Shown here: positions 16,270 to 25,730 of the stretch, one piece after another
Layout of the letters: each line of letters opens with the position of its first letter
Position numbering within the stretch: the stretch's first letter is position 1
Assembly (NCBI GenBank): GCA_009782615.1
Contig: WRIS01000001.1
Coordinates: 372,001 to 436,000 of the forward strand
Direction: 5' to 3'
DNA length: 64,000 nucleotides
From: Eggerthellaceae bacterium
GTDB lineage: Bacteria > Actinomycetota > Coriobacteriia > Coriobacteriales > Eggerthellaceae
Position numbers and translations under genes: made by a program
Notes under the pieces: model-generated
Told to the model about the DNA's origin: nothing
Databases searched by the model: none
What the model saw: the letters and a program-made list of their open reading frames with translations, nothing else

Positions 16270-16440
16270 CATTGCGAGGCGCAAGCCGAAGCAATCCAGG
16301 CAACAACCTAAAACCCTTCAACCTGCACATCATCGTCTAAGTTGCCACGTCATTCGCTACGCTCATTCCCCGCAATGACGAAATGGGGCGTGTCAAGTTA
16401 TACGTCCCCCTGACACGGTACTCATTCCTCGCAATGACGA
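16270..16440. repeat. Dispersed GCGAGGCGCAAGCCGAAGCAATCC-type repeat
   Basis: Sequence of the widespread type TTGCGAGG...CGAAGCAATC, followed by CATTCGCTACGCTCATTCC and CCGCAATGACGAAA. A second copy lies at 31890-32006 (GCGAGGAGTGAGCGTAGCG, ACGAAGCAATC, GCCCGCAATGACG) and fragments at 16512-16545 and 16743-16775. Non-coding in all frames. Probably a non-autonomous repetitive element that folds into hairpins (ATTGCGGG/CCCGCAAT). Confidence 0.6.
16391..16416. repeat. GTCAAGTTATACGTCCCCC palindromic repeat, copy 1
   Basis: Imperfect palindrome beginning TGTCA and ending TGACA, repeated at 16557-16582 with a shared ATG.AATGGG left flank. Related in style to the GGACAGGGGACGGTAC elements at 41373, 42327 and 43299 (run of five C or G next to a GAC/GTC end). 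Confidence 0.65.
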
Positions 16441-16483
16441 AAGTGCTGGTCAACTGCAATAACGAATGGTAAAAACGTACAAA

Positions 16484-16499
16484 TGTTTCACGTGAAACA
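16484..16499. other. parS centromere site (ParB binding)
   Basis: TGTTTCACGTGAAACA, a perfect 16-bp match to the bacterial chromosomal parS consensus, extended to a 22-bp perfect palindrome (16481-16502). ParB loads here and with ParA and SMC drives chromosome segregation. Chromosomal parS sites normally cluster near oriC, so the window may lie in the origin-proximal part of the chromosome. The site is in a 660-bp gene-free stretch. No other copy was seen in the window. Confidence 0.88.
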
Positions 16500-16556
16500 T
16501 TTCTGGAAGAGCGATAGAAGAATTGCAGGTCAAGGCCGCAACGATGAAATGGGATG

Positions 16557-16582
16557 TGTCAAGTTATACGTCCCCCTGACAC
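16557..16582. repeat. GTCAAGTTATACGTCCCCC palindromic repeat, copy 2
   Basis: Identical to the copy at 16391-16416 over 26 bases, with a similar left flank, and followed by a partial third copy (CGTCCCCTGACACT at 16584-16597). Confidence 0.65.
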
Positions 16583-16598
16583 TCGTCCCCTGACACTG

Positions 16599-16737
16599 GC
16601 GGTCACTGGCAAAGGGGTCGAAGTTCTCTCTGAACACAAGTTAGTAGCTTACTATGATTTCAGCAGTGGAGCGCACGAAGATTCGCAGAATCTGAGTAGC
16701 GAAACGGGTGAGCTGAGACCCCTTCGCCAGTGACCGC
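16599..16737. mobile_element. 139-bp element with 21-bp terminal inverted repeats
   Basis: Left arm 16599-16619 (GCGGTCACTGGCAAAGGGGTC without its last base fits in the family limit) and right arm 16717-16737 are inverted repeats with one mismatch. The 97-bp interior is non-coding and contains a small hairpin AGATTC-GCA-GAATCT at 16679-16693. Size and ends resemble a MITE, or a structured RNA gene. No target-site duplication was recognised. Confidence 0.5.
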
Positions 16738-16787
16738 GATATTAGGATTGCAGGTCAAGCCGCAATGACGGAAGGGCTAAACGCAGG

Positions 16788-17423
16788 TCAAGAGTGCAAG
16801 AACAAGGAAAATCGCCATTCGAGTTTGGGGTAAAAAACAATGAGCACCATAAGCAAAGCAAGAGAGATGCTCAAGCCCGCAAGCACATCGCTCGCATAAT
16901 GCACGCCAAGATAAACCCTGCTCGCACAGATAAGAAGGACAAGCATACCCAGCCCAAGCGTAACGACAATCTTGGTGCTTCGCTTATAAGACATGCGCCA
17001 AACAAGATATATTACCAATCCGTAAAACGCCATCGAAGCCATGGCGTGACCACTGGGGAAACTGTAACCCATCTCTTGTACCAGCATGAGGCCTTGCGGT
17101 CGCGCGCGAGAAAACACCTCTTTGACAAGGAGGTTGATAAGGGAAACTACCGCCAGCTCAGACAACAGCACCACGATGAGTTCCTTCTTCTTAAAAACTA
17201 GCAAAGGGAGCGCTATCGCCAAAGCAATAAGAGCAACAAAGCCGCCTAAATTGGTTATCCCTATGAAAATCCACGTGATGACAGGGTGCATATATGAAGT
17301 GAGTACGCCATAGACTAAGCTGTCAAAAGAGGTTGTTTTGCTCTGCACCACAAAGTAGGCGAACACCGCGAAAACTATTGAAAAACCGCCGCACACAAAG
17401 TAAGGGTAGTATTTTTTTATCAC
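16788..17423 (-). CDS. PAP2-family membrane phosphatase
   Basis: 211 residues from the GTG at 17423 (GGAAGGGGAG seven to ten bases upstream); a GTG seven codons earlier is possible. Six membrane helices and all three PAP2 motifs: KEVFSRARP, SFPSGHA and SRVYLGVHYASD, giving the catalytic histidines. Family members dephosphorylate lipid phosphates such as undecaprenyl or phosphatidylglycerol phosphate at the outer membrane face. Lies 56 bp after leuA on the same strand, no functional link evident. Confidence 0.87.
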   Translation of the reverse strand: MIKKYYPYFVCGGFSIVFAVFAYFVVQSKTTSFDSLVYGVLTSYMHPVITWIFIGITNLGGFVALIALAIALPLLVFKKKELIVVLLSELAVVSLINLLVKEVFSRARPQGLMLVQEMGYSFPSGHAMASMAFYGLVIYLVWRMSYKRSTKIVVTLGLGMLVLLICASRVYLGVHYASDVLAGLSISLALLMVLIVFYPKLEWRFSLFLHS

Positions 17424-17479
17424 TCCACTCCCCTTCCTTCGCACCGCTTGTGCCCTTCGCGCCGTTTTTGTCCTTTGCC

Positions 17480-18994
17480 CTATTCAGCCAAGAGACGGTT
17501 CAGCGCATTTAAGTAGGCCTTGGTTGCCGATACAACAATATCCCCATCGGATCCGCGTCCCGTGAAAGTTTCTCCCGCTGAAGAAGTTAGGCGGATGGTC
17601 ACTTCCCCCAGCGCATCAATTCCACGTGTCATCGACTGAACCGAAAATTCGGTAAGGTCATTTTCAACCCCCACAATACTGTTGACCGCTTTGTATACCG
17701 CATCAATCGGCCCAGTACCCTGCTCGCACGCACTAGCCACAACCCCTTCTGCATTTTTAAGCGTAACCGTCGCGGTCGGTGTTAACGGGAACCCGCAGCT
17801 TATCTGTACGCTTTCGAGCACCCAGATAGCACGCACATTGCGGTCGTATTCGTTGATGAGACTTTCTAAATCTTCGTCGTAAACTTCTTTTTTCTTGTCG
17901 GCAAGCACCAAAAATGCCTGATAGACATCATCGAGCACCTCTGAGGGCAATTCCCAACCCAATTCTTGAATCCGATGCTTGAGCGCCGCATGACCGCTGC
18001 GCGCGCTCAGCACGAATCTGCTTGTGCCAACACCTACCTCTTCAGGGTCGATAATCTCATACGTTTCTCGCTTCTTTAACACGCCGTCTTGATGGATGCC
18101 CGAAGAGTGAACAAAAGCATTCGCACCAACGATTGCCTTGTTCGCCTGCACCGCAAGCCCCGTAATCGACGAAACAAGGCGGCTTGCCTTGATGAATTCA
18201 CGCGTGTTGATGGTGGTATGCGCATCGAGTTCTTCTTCGTGCACCTTTATCGCCATGACCACTTCTTCTAAAGCGGTGTTGCCAGCCCGCTCGCCCAAAC
18301 CATTGATAGTGCACTCAACCTGGGTGGCGCCCTGTTTTACCCCTGCCAAAGCAAGGGCGGTTGCCATGCCTAAATCGTTGTGGCAATGCACCGCAATCGT
18401 CACGCTTTCAATACCTGAAACCGTATCGACAAGATACTTGATGCGCCCGCCAAATTCATCAGGGAGCGAATAGCCCGTTGTGTCAGGAATATTTATCACG
18501 GTGGCACCCGCGCCTATAACGGCTTGTATCACGCGTGCAAGAAAGGCGTTTTCTGCGCGACCCGCATCTTCGGCATAAAACTGGACATCGTCGACAAAGC
18601 GCTTGGCGTAGCGCACACAATGAACGGCTCGTTCGATACATTCATCTTCAGTGATGCCCAGCTTGTCTTTCAAGTGGCTCGCCGATACCCCAATGCCTGT
18701 GTGAATGCGGGGGCGTTTGGCGTATTTAAGCGCTTCTGCTGCCGCGTCGATATCCTTTTCAAGAGCGCGGGTCAGCGCACAGACAATCGCCTTGTCTTTC
18801 GCAAGTTCAGCAACGCGGCGCACACTTTCAAAATCTCCTGGGCTTGAAATGGGGAAACCCGCTTCGATAACATCGACATTCAAGCGAAGCAACTGGCGCG
18901 CAACAACCAGCTTTTCTTCAGCGTTCATTGACGCGCCTGGGGATTGTTCCCCGTCACGCAAAGTGGTATCAAATATGGCGACTTTTCGCGTCAC
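17480..18994 (-). CDS. leuA: 2-isopropylmalate synthase
   Basis: First committed enzyme of leucine synthesis, condensing acetyl-CoA with 2-oxoisovalerate. 504 residues with the start motif [12 protein letters not shown], the metal-binding [16 protein letters not shown] and GIHQDG, and the C-terminal leucine-binding regulatory domain from about residue 390. GTG start with a GAAGGG site seven bases upstream. It follows serA by 76 bp. Other leu genes are not in the window. Confidence 0.95.
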   Translation of the reverse strand: MTRKVAIFDTTLRDGEQSPGASMNAEEKLVVARQLLRLNVDVIEAGFPISSPGDFESVRRVAELAKDKAIVCALTRALEKDIDAAAEALKYAKRPRIHTGIGVSASHLKDKLGITEDECIERAVHCVRYAKRFVDDVQFYAEDAGRAENAFLARVIQAVIGAGATVINIPDTTGYSLPDEFGGRIKYLVDTVSGIESVTIAVHCHNDLGMATALALAGVKQGATQVECTINGLGERAGNTALEEVVMAIKVHEEELDAHTTINTREFIKASRLVSSITGLAVQANKAIVGANAFVHSSGIHQDGVLKKRETYEIIDPEEVGVGTSRFVLSARSGHAALKHRIQELGWELPSEVLDDVYQAFLVLADKKKEVYDEDLESLINEYDRNVRAIWVLESVQISCGFPLTPTATVTLKNAEGVVASACEQGTGPIDAVYKAVNSIVGVENDLTEFSVQSMTRGIDALGEVTIRLTSSAGETFTGRGSDGDIVVSATKAYLNALNRLLAE

Positions 18995-19070
18995 AGCCTA
19001 GCCCTTCACAAGCTCGGGTCACAATCCGACGGCACAACCACATATCACAGCCTGGCATTAAAGCCTGCTG

Positions 19071-20648
19071 TTACAGCCTGATGAGCCAGAGGTTTTTCAG
19101 TTCAAGTGCTGAGCGCAGGCGTGCGAGAATTCCTTCGGTCACATCACCTTCGATATTCATGAAAATCAAGGCATTCTTTCCTTTGGGTTTCATGCCAACC
19201 TGCATCGTGGTGATGTTGATGCCCTCATTGCCAAGAACGGTGCCAATAGTCCCGATTTTGCCAGGAGAATCAACATATTCAAGGATGAGCGAATTAGCCG
19301 TAGGCTCCACTTCCATACGATAGCCGAGCAAGGAAACGATACGCGGGGCTTGGGCAGAACCCGCAAGCGTGCACGCCGTTTCAAGCCCGTCGGCGTTAAG
19401 CGTTATCGTAGAAGCATATTCTGCGGCATCGGTCTTTGAGCCTGTTTTCACTTCGATCCCGTAGCGCTGAGCGAGTGCATCTGCGTTAACGGGCGTTACC
19501 GAAGAGGCTCCCTTGTTTGAAAGGATACCGCTCAAAGCCCCTGCAGAAAGGATAGACAAATCAGCGTTCGCCAGCGTTCCTGCAGCAGTAATTTTGAGAA
19601 GTTTCGGCAATTTGTCCCCGCCGATTTGCGAGAGAAGCGAACCCATCATCTGACATGCTGGCACATAAGGACCAACTGCGTCCATGACCTCGGGAGGAAC
19701 GGGTGCCATATTAACGGCAGTAGCAACAATCGAGCCGTCCAAGCCTGCCGCAACATATTCGGCAATTTGGGTGCCTGCGCGCGTTTGGGCTTCTTTTGTC
19801 GAAGCGCCCAGATGCGGCGTTAAGGTGACGTTTTCAAATTCATGCAGCGGGCTTTGCGTGCACGGTTCTTTTTCGTACACATCGATTCCTGCCGCACCAA
19901 TCTTTCCTGCAGCGATAAAATCTGCGAGCGATTCCATATTGTAGATGCCCCCGCGAGCCGTGTTGACAAGGATGACCCCGTCTTTCATAGCGGCATATTG
20001 GTCAGGTCCAAACATGCCGATGGTGTCTTTTGTCTTGGGCAGATGTACCGTAATAAAATCAGCAAGCGGCACAATTTCGTCAACGGTGTCGTAGAGCTTA
20101 ACACCCATTTCCTCTGCACGCTCAGGGGAACAGTAGGGGTCATAACCCACCAGCTTCATCCCGAAAGCCCGCGCACGTTCGGCCACCAAACCACCGATGC
20201 GCCCCAAGCCAAAGATGGCAAGGGTTTTTTCGTAGAGTTCCGTACCCGTGAATTTCGAGCGTTCCCATTTGCCCTCATGCATCGACGCATTCGCCATTGC
20301 CGTTTTGCGAGCACAGGCAAGCATAAGACACAGGGTTTGTTCTGCGGCGGAAACGATATTGGAAAAAGGTGCGTTACAGACGATGATGCCTTTTTCGGTT
20401 GCCGCTTCAACGTCTACGTTGTCAATACCAACTCCAGCACGCCCGATAACCCGAAGATTCGTGCCTGCTTCAATCACCTCACGCGTTGCTTGCGTGGCGC
20501 TGCGCACGATAAGCGCGTCATAGGCAGGAATGGTCGCAACAAGTTCTTCGGGAGTCAAGTCGAGCAACACGTCAACGTCATGCCCCTTGTCTTTTAATAT
20601 TGCAATGCCCTCATCAGCAAGTTTTTCAGAAATCAACACCTTTGCCAT
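19071..20648 (-). CDS. serA: D-3-phosphoglycerate dehydrogenase
   Basis: First enzyme of serine synthesis, 525 residues, the long type 1 form. Order: substrate domain, NAD-binding Rossmann fold (FGLGRIGGLVAERA), catalytic region (NTARGGIYN, TPHLGASTKEAQ), an intervening allosteric domain (about 320-450) and a C-terminal ACT domain (LILEYVDSPGKIGTIGTVLG). Serine feedback control is therefore likely. Forms a serine block with serC 112 bp upstream on the same strand. Confidence 0.95.
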   Translation of the reverse strand: MAKVLISEKLADEGIAILKDKGHDVDVLLDLTPEELVATIPAYDALIVRSATQATREVIEAGTNLRVIGRAGVGIDNVDVEAATEKGIIVCNAPFSNIVSAAEQTLCLMLACARKTAMANASMHEGKWERSKFTGTELYEKTLAIFGLGRIGGLVAERARAFGMKLVGYDPYCSPERAEEMGVKLYDTVDEIVPLADFITVHLPKTKDTIGMFGPDQYAAMKDGVILVNTARGGIYNMESLADFIAAGKIGAAGIDVYEKEPCTQSPLHEFENVTLTPHLGASTKEAQTRAGTQIAEYVAAGLDGSIVATAVNMAPVPPEVMDAVGPYVPACQMMGSLLSQIGGDKLPKLLKITAAGTLANADLSILSAGALSGILSNKGASSVTPVNADALAQRYGIEVKTGSKTDAAEYASTITLNADGLETACTLAGSAQAPRIVSLLGYRMEVEPTANSLILEYVDSPGKIGTIGTVLGNEGINITTMQVGMKPKGKNALIFMNIEGDVTEGILARLRSALELKNLWLIRL

Positions 20649-20669
20649 ACCTTTTGCCCCCTTAAAAAT

Positions 20670-20713
20670 CGATTCTATCTTTCTATCTATCTTTCTTTCT
20701 ATCTTTTTTTCTT
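20670..20713. repeat. TCTATCTTTCT-type microsatellite between serA and serC
   Basis: Pyrimidine-rich tract of TCTA and TCTT units (CTATCTTTCTATCTATCTTT and following) directly upstream of the serA ribosome site on the minus strand, where it reads as a purine-rich run. Confidence 0.7.
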
Positions 20714-20760
20714 AATACCTTAGTTCGTACACCAATTTGTCTATCAGGTTATCATTTCGC

Positions 20761-21843
20761 TTATTTGTTGACCTGCTCGAATTTCGCCATGAACTCAACC
20801 AGTTTTTCAACACCTGCATGCGGCATAGCGTTGTAGATGCTTGCCCTCATGCCGCCAACGCTGCGGTGTCCTTTGAGGTTTTCAAAGCCCGCTGCCTTCG
20901 CTTCTGCAACAAACTGAGCATCCAAATCAGGATTGCCCGTTACGAAGGGAACATTCATAAGCGAGCGGTCTTGAACACGCACCGTCCCTTTGAAAAGCGC
21001 ACTTTGGTCAAGGAAGTCGTAGAGCAGCGCTGCCTTTTCTTCGTTGCGTTTGCCCATAACTTCAAGCCCGCCTTGGTCTTTTATCCACTTGAACACCTTG
21101 CCGCAGATATAGATACCGTACGCGGGAGGTGTGTTGTAAAGCGATTTTTCATCTGCCTGCGTTTTCCACTTCAGCATAGTCGGCGTACCTGGCAACACCT
21201 CATCGGTAATCAAGTCCTCGCGGATAATGCTGATTACCACACCCGCAGGCCCGATGTTTTTCTGCGCACCGCCATACATAACGCCGTAGCGCGTAATGTC
21301 AACGGGTTCGGAAAGGAAGCACGAAGAAACGTCTGCCACCAAAATCTTTCCCTTTGTGTTGGGAAGTTCAGCGAATTTCGTGCCGTAAATCGTGTTGTTC
21401 TCACAGATGTAGACGTAGTCGGCATCATCAGAAATCGCTAAATCGGAACAATCAGGAATATAGGTGAAGGTCTCGTCTTCGCTTGAGGCAATGGCGCGCG
21501 CATCTCCAAAGAGTTGCGCTTCTTTATACGCTTTTTTTGCCCAAGCACCCGTAACGATGTAGTCTGCCACCCGATTCTTCATGAGGTTCATCGGCACAGC
21601 AGCGAACTGTTGCGACGCACCGCCTTGCAAGAAAAGCACCTTGTAATTTTCGGGAATGCCAATCAGTTCCCGTAAATCGGCTTCGGCGGTCTCGATGATT
21701 TCAATATAGGTCTTTGAACGATGGCTCATTTCCATGACTGACATACCACAGCCGCGATAATCAAGCATCTCAGCCGCAGCTTCTTGCAGCACTTCTTCAG
21801 GCAAAACAGCTGGTCCTGCTGAAAAATTGTATATCCTACCCAT
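20761..21843 (-). CDS. serC: Phosphoserine aminotransferase
   Basis: PLP-dependent class V aminotransferase converting 3-phosphohydroxypyruvate to phosphoserine. 360 residues, usual length. FSAGPAVLPEEVL start, MEMSHRS, the ADVSSCFLSEP region and the PLP lysine in GGAQKNIGPAG. Upstream of serA. serB is not in the window. Confidence 0.95.
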   Translation of the reverse strand: MGRIYNFSAGPAVLPEEVLQEAAAEMLDYRGCGMSVMEMSHRSKTYIEIIETAEADLRELIGIPENYKVLFLQGGASQQFAAVPMNLMKNRVADYIVTGAWAKKAYKEAQLFGDARAIASSEDETFTYIPDCSDLAISDDADYVYICENNTIYGTKFAELPNTKGKILVADVSSCFLSEPVDITRYGVMYGGAQKNIGPAGVVISIIREDLITDEVLPGTPTMLKWKTQADEKSLYNTPPAYGIYICGKVFKWIKDQGGLEVMGKRNEEKAALLYDFLDQSALFKGTVRVQDRSLMNVPFVTGNPDLDAQFVAEAKAAGFENLKGHRSVGGMRASIYNAMPHAGVEKLVEFMAKFEQVNK

Positions 21844-22046
21844 GAAAGCCTTCCTATCTGTTGTGTGCGTTAATAGCTTTGAAAGATGCCCTTATGCTGT
21901 GCCCACCTTTTCGCCCACGCGCTGCACCGCAAAAGAGCCGCCTTTATCTCGTGCGTGTATTCTAGCACTCGGCGCGCCTGTATGCTTGCCAAGGTGTGAG
22001 GTGAATAGGGAAACGGCACGGTATCTTCATGCGAAAAGCCGCCCGC

Positions 22047-22128
22047 GTTGTGCGGTGCATTGTGCGGCGCATTGTGGGATGCGTGGGCGCTGCGCCGGAC
22101 TGCGCATTGTGGGGCGCATCATGTTGCG
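22047..22128. repeat. Degenerate GCGCATTGTGGG repeats upstream of serC
   Basis: Five or so imperfect units of about 12 bp (GTGCGGTGCATT, GTGCGGCGCATT, GTGGGATGCG, GCGCATTGTGGGGCGCATC) fill the end of the 285-bp spacer between serC and the DUF2344 gene. The remainder of 21844-22046 shows no supported gene. Confidence 0.6.
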
Positions 22129-22764
22129 TTACAGCAAATTCAAAAGAGCATGTTGGTGGATGCGGGTAAGCGAAATAAGTTCTAAAGTTTCATCTTGCTT
22201 GGCAATCGATTCCACCAAAAGGTCAACACGCAAAGACCCTGTCGGTTTTGACCATAAGCTAAAGGTAAGCGTTGCGTCCTCCCAAAGCATATCCCCTTCA
22301 AGAAAGTCTGCCACCACCAATTCCTTTTCCTTTGATTTGCGCACCACCGTGATGGTTTCAGGGGGTAACAGCGCTCGGCGCGGCGCACAGAAAAACTTCG
22401 CCTCATAAACAGAAAGCGGGTAGGCAACCGAAGCCGCTGGCACCTTATTGCCGATGGGATAAACCGCTGACACCATCAAGTCGCCCACACTGACGCGTGC
22501 AAGTGCCTCAAGCACTTTTTCGGGTGCAACATAAGAGGTCAGCTGCACATCAAAACATTCTTCATCCCCACCGACTCCCACGGGCAGAGCCGAACCGAAT
22601 GCTATCTTCATGTGCGGGGAAAAGCCCGCCGACACCGCATAAGGAAGCGCGGCACGGCGAACCGTGCGCTCTAAAGCGCGCGCCAATTCAAGATGCGAAA
22701 GCAGGGCAAGCCGTCCTTTTTTTTGGAAGAAAACCCGCAGGTGAAAATGAGGATGCTCAGGCAT
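22129..22764 (-). CDS. DUF2344 / radical-SAM-linked protein
   Basis: 211 residues from the ATG at 22764, inside the end of the radical SAM gene (eight-base overlap ATGCCTGA), so the two are translationally coupled. Family hallmarks: FQKKGRLALLSHLELARALERT near the start and the GFSPHMKIAFGSALPVGVGG segment. This protein family always follows a radical SAM gene of the type upstream and is sometimes fused to it. Exact role in the modification reaction unknown. Confidence 0.85.
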   Translation of the reverse strand: MPEHPHFHLRVFFQKKGRLALLSHLELARALERTVRRAALPYAVSAGFSPHMKIAFGSALPVGVGGDEECFDVQLTSYVAPEKVLEALARVSVGDLMVSAVYPIGNKVPAASVAYPLSVYEAKFFCAPRRALLPPETITVVRKSKEKELVVADFLEGDMLWEDATLTFSLWSKPTGSLRVDLLVESIAKQDETLELISLTRIHQHALLNLL

Positions 22765-24625
22765 GGCGCACCTCCGCAAGCTCTATTTTCAAGTTCATAT
22801 CAGTGCACACACCACAGTCCGTGCAGGCGGCACAAGAACAGTCACAGGTCACGTCACCATTTTCGGCACGGTTGCGTTCTGCGCGCAAAAAATCTTGCGT
22901 AACACCAGCGCTGATATGGGTATACGGCAATACATAATTCAATTCATAGGTGTGCTCGGCAGCACAAGCCACGTCAATCCCAAGCGAAGCGGCACCCTTG
23001 TCCCAGGCATCTTTGTTGAAACATTCCGTCCACGCATCAAAGCGCGCGCCATTTATCCAAGCCTGCTCTATCACGTCCGCGCATTCCCTGCCACCCCGAC
23101 TGAGAAAGGCTTCAAGCAAACTGGTTGCAGGGTCGTGCCAATGAACAGTTATAGCCCGAGAACGCAAAGATGAGCGCACCAAATTCACACGGCGAAGCGC
23201 TTCTTCGCTAGAAATTTGCCCGTCCCACTGAAAAGGCGTCAAGGGCTTAGGCACAAACAAGGCACACGATACCGTTATTTTCAAAGCGCCTCGCATCTGC
23301 GGCAAAAGCGCTGCTTTTGCGCGGTCGTAGATGCGCTCGGCAAGATCTGCGATTCCTGCGACATCTTCGTCGGTTTCATCGGGAAGCCCTATCATGAAGT
23401 AGAGCTTGCAATGGCGCCAACCTGCAGAAAAGGCCGCATCAACCGCAGCAAAAATATCTTCTTCGGTAACGTTTTTGTTGATAGCATCACGCAAACGCTG
23501 CGTTCCTGCTTCGGGCGCAAAGGTCAGCCCTCCGCGCTTTTGCCCTGCCACCAAACCCGCCATAGAAACCCCGAACGCATCCATGCGCTGTGAGGGAATC
23601 GATATGCGGATACCCTTGTCTTGGTATTCGCGGTTAAGCCGCTCAAGCACCAGGGCAATTTGTGAATGGTCGGTTGAGGAAAGCGAGGTCAGACTTACTT
23701 CATCGTAGCCCGTTTGGGCAAGCCCTTCTACCACAGCAGAAACGATATTGTCCGCACTGCGTTCCCGCACGGGACGGCTCACCATACCTGCCTGGCAAAA
23801 ACGACACCCGCGACTGCATCCGCGCAGTATTTCAACATTAAGGCGGTCATGCACCGTTTCGGCAAAGGGCACGATACACGGCTCCCACGCCGAACTTGTT
23901 GCAAAGCCCTCAAAAACACGCTTTTCTATGACGCGCGGAATACCCTCGCCAAGAGGTTCAATCCACGAACCGCACCGTTGCGCTTCTTCTTCGTCGCACC
24001 AACGATAAAGTGCTGGCACATAGCAACCCGCAATCTGGGCTATCGCGTGTAATATTTCGCCACGGGGCGCCCCCGCGTCCTTCATTGTGCGATGACATTG
24101 GAGTACCTCGCCTAAAACATCTTCGCCCTCCCCAATCACGAACACATCGAAAAACGACCAGAAGGGTTCGGGGTTGAAGGTGCACGGCCCCCCGCCGATA
24201 ACAAGCGGGGCGGCGTCCGTGCGCTTTGCGCTATGAAGCTCAATTCCCGCAAGGTCGAGGGTTTCAAGGATATTCGTTGCCGCCAATTCATGAGAAATAG
24301 TGATGCCTATCGCATCAAATTCAGCAAGGGGCGCACAACTTTCAAGAGAAAAAAGCGGCAAGCCTTCCGCGCGCATAGTGTCGCAAAAATCATGGGCGGG
24401 CAAAAACGCCCGTTCTGCCGCCATGCCCTCTTGGCGATTAACGGCATTGCACAAGATGCGCAGCGCTTGGTTTGCCTGCCCCAGTTCATAGGTGTCGGGA
24501 TACACCATGCAGAAACGATACGCCGCTTCAGGCTTATACGTGCATGCCCATTCATGGTTGAGGTAGCGCGAAGGGCGCTGAGTGTTTCGAAGAAGCGCCG
24601 CAAGACGCAGCCAAAGGTTGGTCAC
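22757..24625 (-). CDS. B12-binding/radical SAM protein (TIGR03960-type)
   Basis: 622 residues. The radical SAM cluster motif is CSRGCRFC (about residue 272), within RLNVEILRGCSRGCRFCQAG. The N-terminal 200 residues form a domain like those that bind cobalamin in related enzymes (ITISHELAATNILETLDLAG, VIGGGPCTFNPEP). A cysteine-rich tail (CDCSCAACTDCGVC) could hold another metal site. Paired with the DUF2344 protein. In many actinobacteria and firmicutes this pair sits just before the L21/L27 genes; here it is far from them and adjoins the cell-shape operon. Confidence 0.85.
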   Translation of the reverse strand: MTNLWLRLAALLRNTQRPSRYLNHEWACTYKPEAAYRFCMVYPDTYELGQANQALRILCNAVNRQEGMAAERAFLPAHDFCDTMRAEGLPLFSLESCAPLAEFDAIGITISHELAATNILETLDLAGIELHSAKRTDAAPLVIGGGPCTFNPEPFWSFFDVFVIGEGEDVLGEVLQCHRTMKDAGAPRGEILHAIAQIAGCYVPALYRWCDEEEAQRCGSWIEPLGEGIPRVIEKRVFEGFATSSAWEPCIVPFAETVHDRLNVEILRGCSRGCRFCQAGMVSRPVRERSADNIVSAVVEGLAQTGYDEVSLTSLSSTDHSQIALVLERLNREYQDKGIRISIPSQRMDAFGVSMAGLVAGQKRGGLTFAPEAGTQRLRDAINKNVTEEDIFAAVDAAFSAGWRHCKLYFMIGLPDETDEDVAGIADLAERIYDRAKAALLPQMRGALKITVSCALFVPKPLTPFQWDGQISSEEALRRVNLVRSSLRSRAITVHWHDPATSLLEAFLSRGGRECADVIEQAWINGARFDAWTECFNKDAWDKGAASLGIDVACAAEHTYELNYVLPYTHISAGVTQDFLRAERNRAENGDVTCDCSCAACTDCGVCTDMNLKIELAEVRHA

Positions 24626-24634
24626 TTTGAGCCT

Positions 24635-25693
24635 TTAGTCACGGTCTTTTTTCAGACGCCCGACAATAATTTCGCCCGCGGCACCTGCGTGGTCGCGTAC
24701 GTTTTTTACCGCCGCATTGAGTTTCGGCTGGTCGGAAGCTGCCGCAGCAGCCTGAACCACTTTTTCGCGCGCCTTATTAACAACCTCGCCTAGCCCGCGG
24801 ATGTTGCCGCCACCTTCGAAATATTCGATAGCAGCCTTGCCCATCGCAAAGGTGCCGCTGTATCCGATTCCTGCTTTGACCGCCCAACCGAGAGCGGGAA
24901 CAAATGACATGACCTGGCGAGCGACCGAACGAAACACAAAACCGCCGCCGACCACCACCGCCAATTCCTTGGCGCGCTCAGCACTCATAGGCTGACCGTA
25001 TGCCGCCGCAATTTGTAAGAGCATCTTTGCTTGGTTTAAGGTCATCACGGGCATATCGGCACCAGGAATAAACAACACCAGTCCAACACCTGCATTTTGA
25101 AGAGCGGTTGCCTTTACCGCTTCAAGTGATAAGGTGCGGCGCACAAACGGAAACGCCATGGCGAAAGCAAGTTTCTTTTCGGGGCAGGTTGCAATAATCC
25201 ATTCCCCCATCTTGCGTATCAACGAAGAAACATTTTCTTCGCTTAAGTCTTGGGGTTCGGCAAACGTGCCCGCACGCTCTGCCAAAGCTTTTGATGAGCG
25301 CGGAATTGAAGGACTCAAAAGGTCGCATTCCAGCAGCGGGAAGGTGCTCTTTGCCGCCTGTTCGCTCACAATGTGAGGCATCGTCGTAAGAACCATGGCA
25401 GGCACCCCAGCGGCGCGCACCGCAGCAGCGTATTCGGAAATGCGCTCGTCAAACCCAGCAACAATAACCGCGATATCGGCTCCGTGACTTGCTGACGGCG
25501 CAAATTCAGGGAAAGGCGCCAACATCACCCGTGCATGAGGGGACGTGGCAGCAAATGCTTGACGCACGAAGGCTTGAAGGTCAGCGGGGGCGGTGGTGTC
25601 GAGATAGACACAAACGGATATAGGCGTATTGCGTGCCTGGTCGACATCGGTCGCTTCATTGACTATCGCCTTGATGTCTATGGGAATCTGCAT
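24635..25693 (-). CDS. DUF697-domain membrane-associated protein
   Basis: 352 residues. The C-terminal third has the DUF697/YcjF pattern: LFIPGADMPVMTLNQAKMLL, AKELAVVVGGGFVFRSVARQ and VPALGWAVKAGIGYSGTFAM, hydrophobic stretches that may insert in or lie on the membrane. The first 130 residues look like a nucleotide-binding-like alpha/beta domain (VCVYLDTT, GADIAVIVAGFD) without a clear P-loop. Function unknown. Ends ten bp before the radical SAM gene and starts 37 bp after rodA, so it may be co-transcribed with the mre operon. Confidence 0.75.
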   Translation of the reverse strand: MQIPIDIKAIVNEATDVDQARNTPISVCVYLDTTAPADLQAFVRQAFAATSPHARVMLAPFPEFAPSASHGADIAVIVAGFDERISEYAAAVRAAGVPAMVLTTMPHIVSEQAAKSTFPLLECDLLSPSIPRSSKALAERAGTFAEPQDLSEENVSSLIRKMGEWIIATCPEKKLAFAMAFPFVRRTLSLEAVKATALQNAGVGLVLFIPGADMPVMTLNQAKMLLQIAAAYGQPMSAERAKELAVVVGGGFVFRSVARQVMSFVPALGWAVKAGIGYSGTFAMGKAAIEYFEGGGNIRGLGEVVNKAREKVVQAAAAASDQPKLNAAVKNVRDHAGAAGEIIVGRLKKDRD

Positions 25694-25730
25694 GCTAAAC
25701 CTTTCTGTTCATCTCACTGGCTCGCCGATT

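Noticed and set aside
18995-19070. T-box or leader peptide before leuA
   Set aside because: The spacer is only 76 bp with no Leu codon run, no T-box sequence and no terminator.
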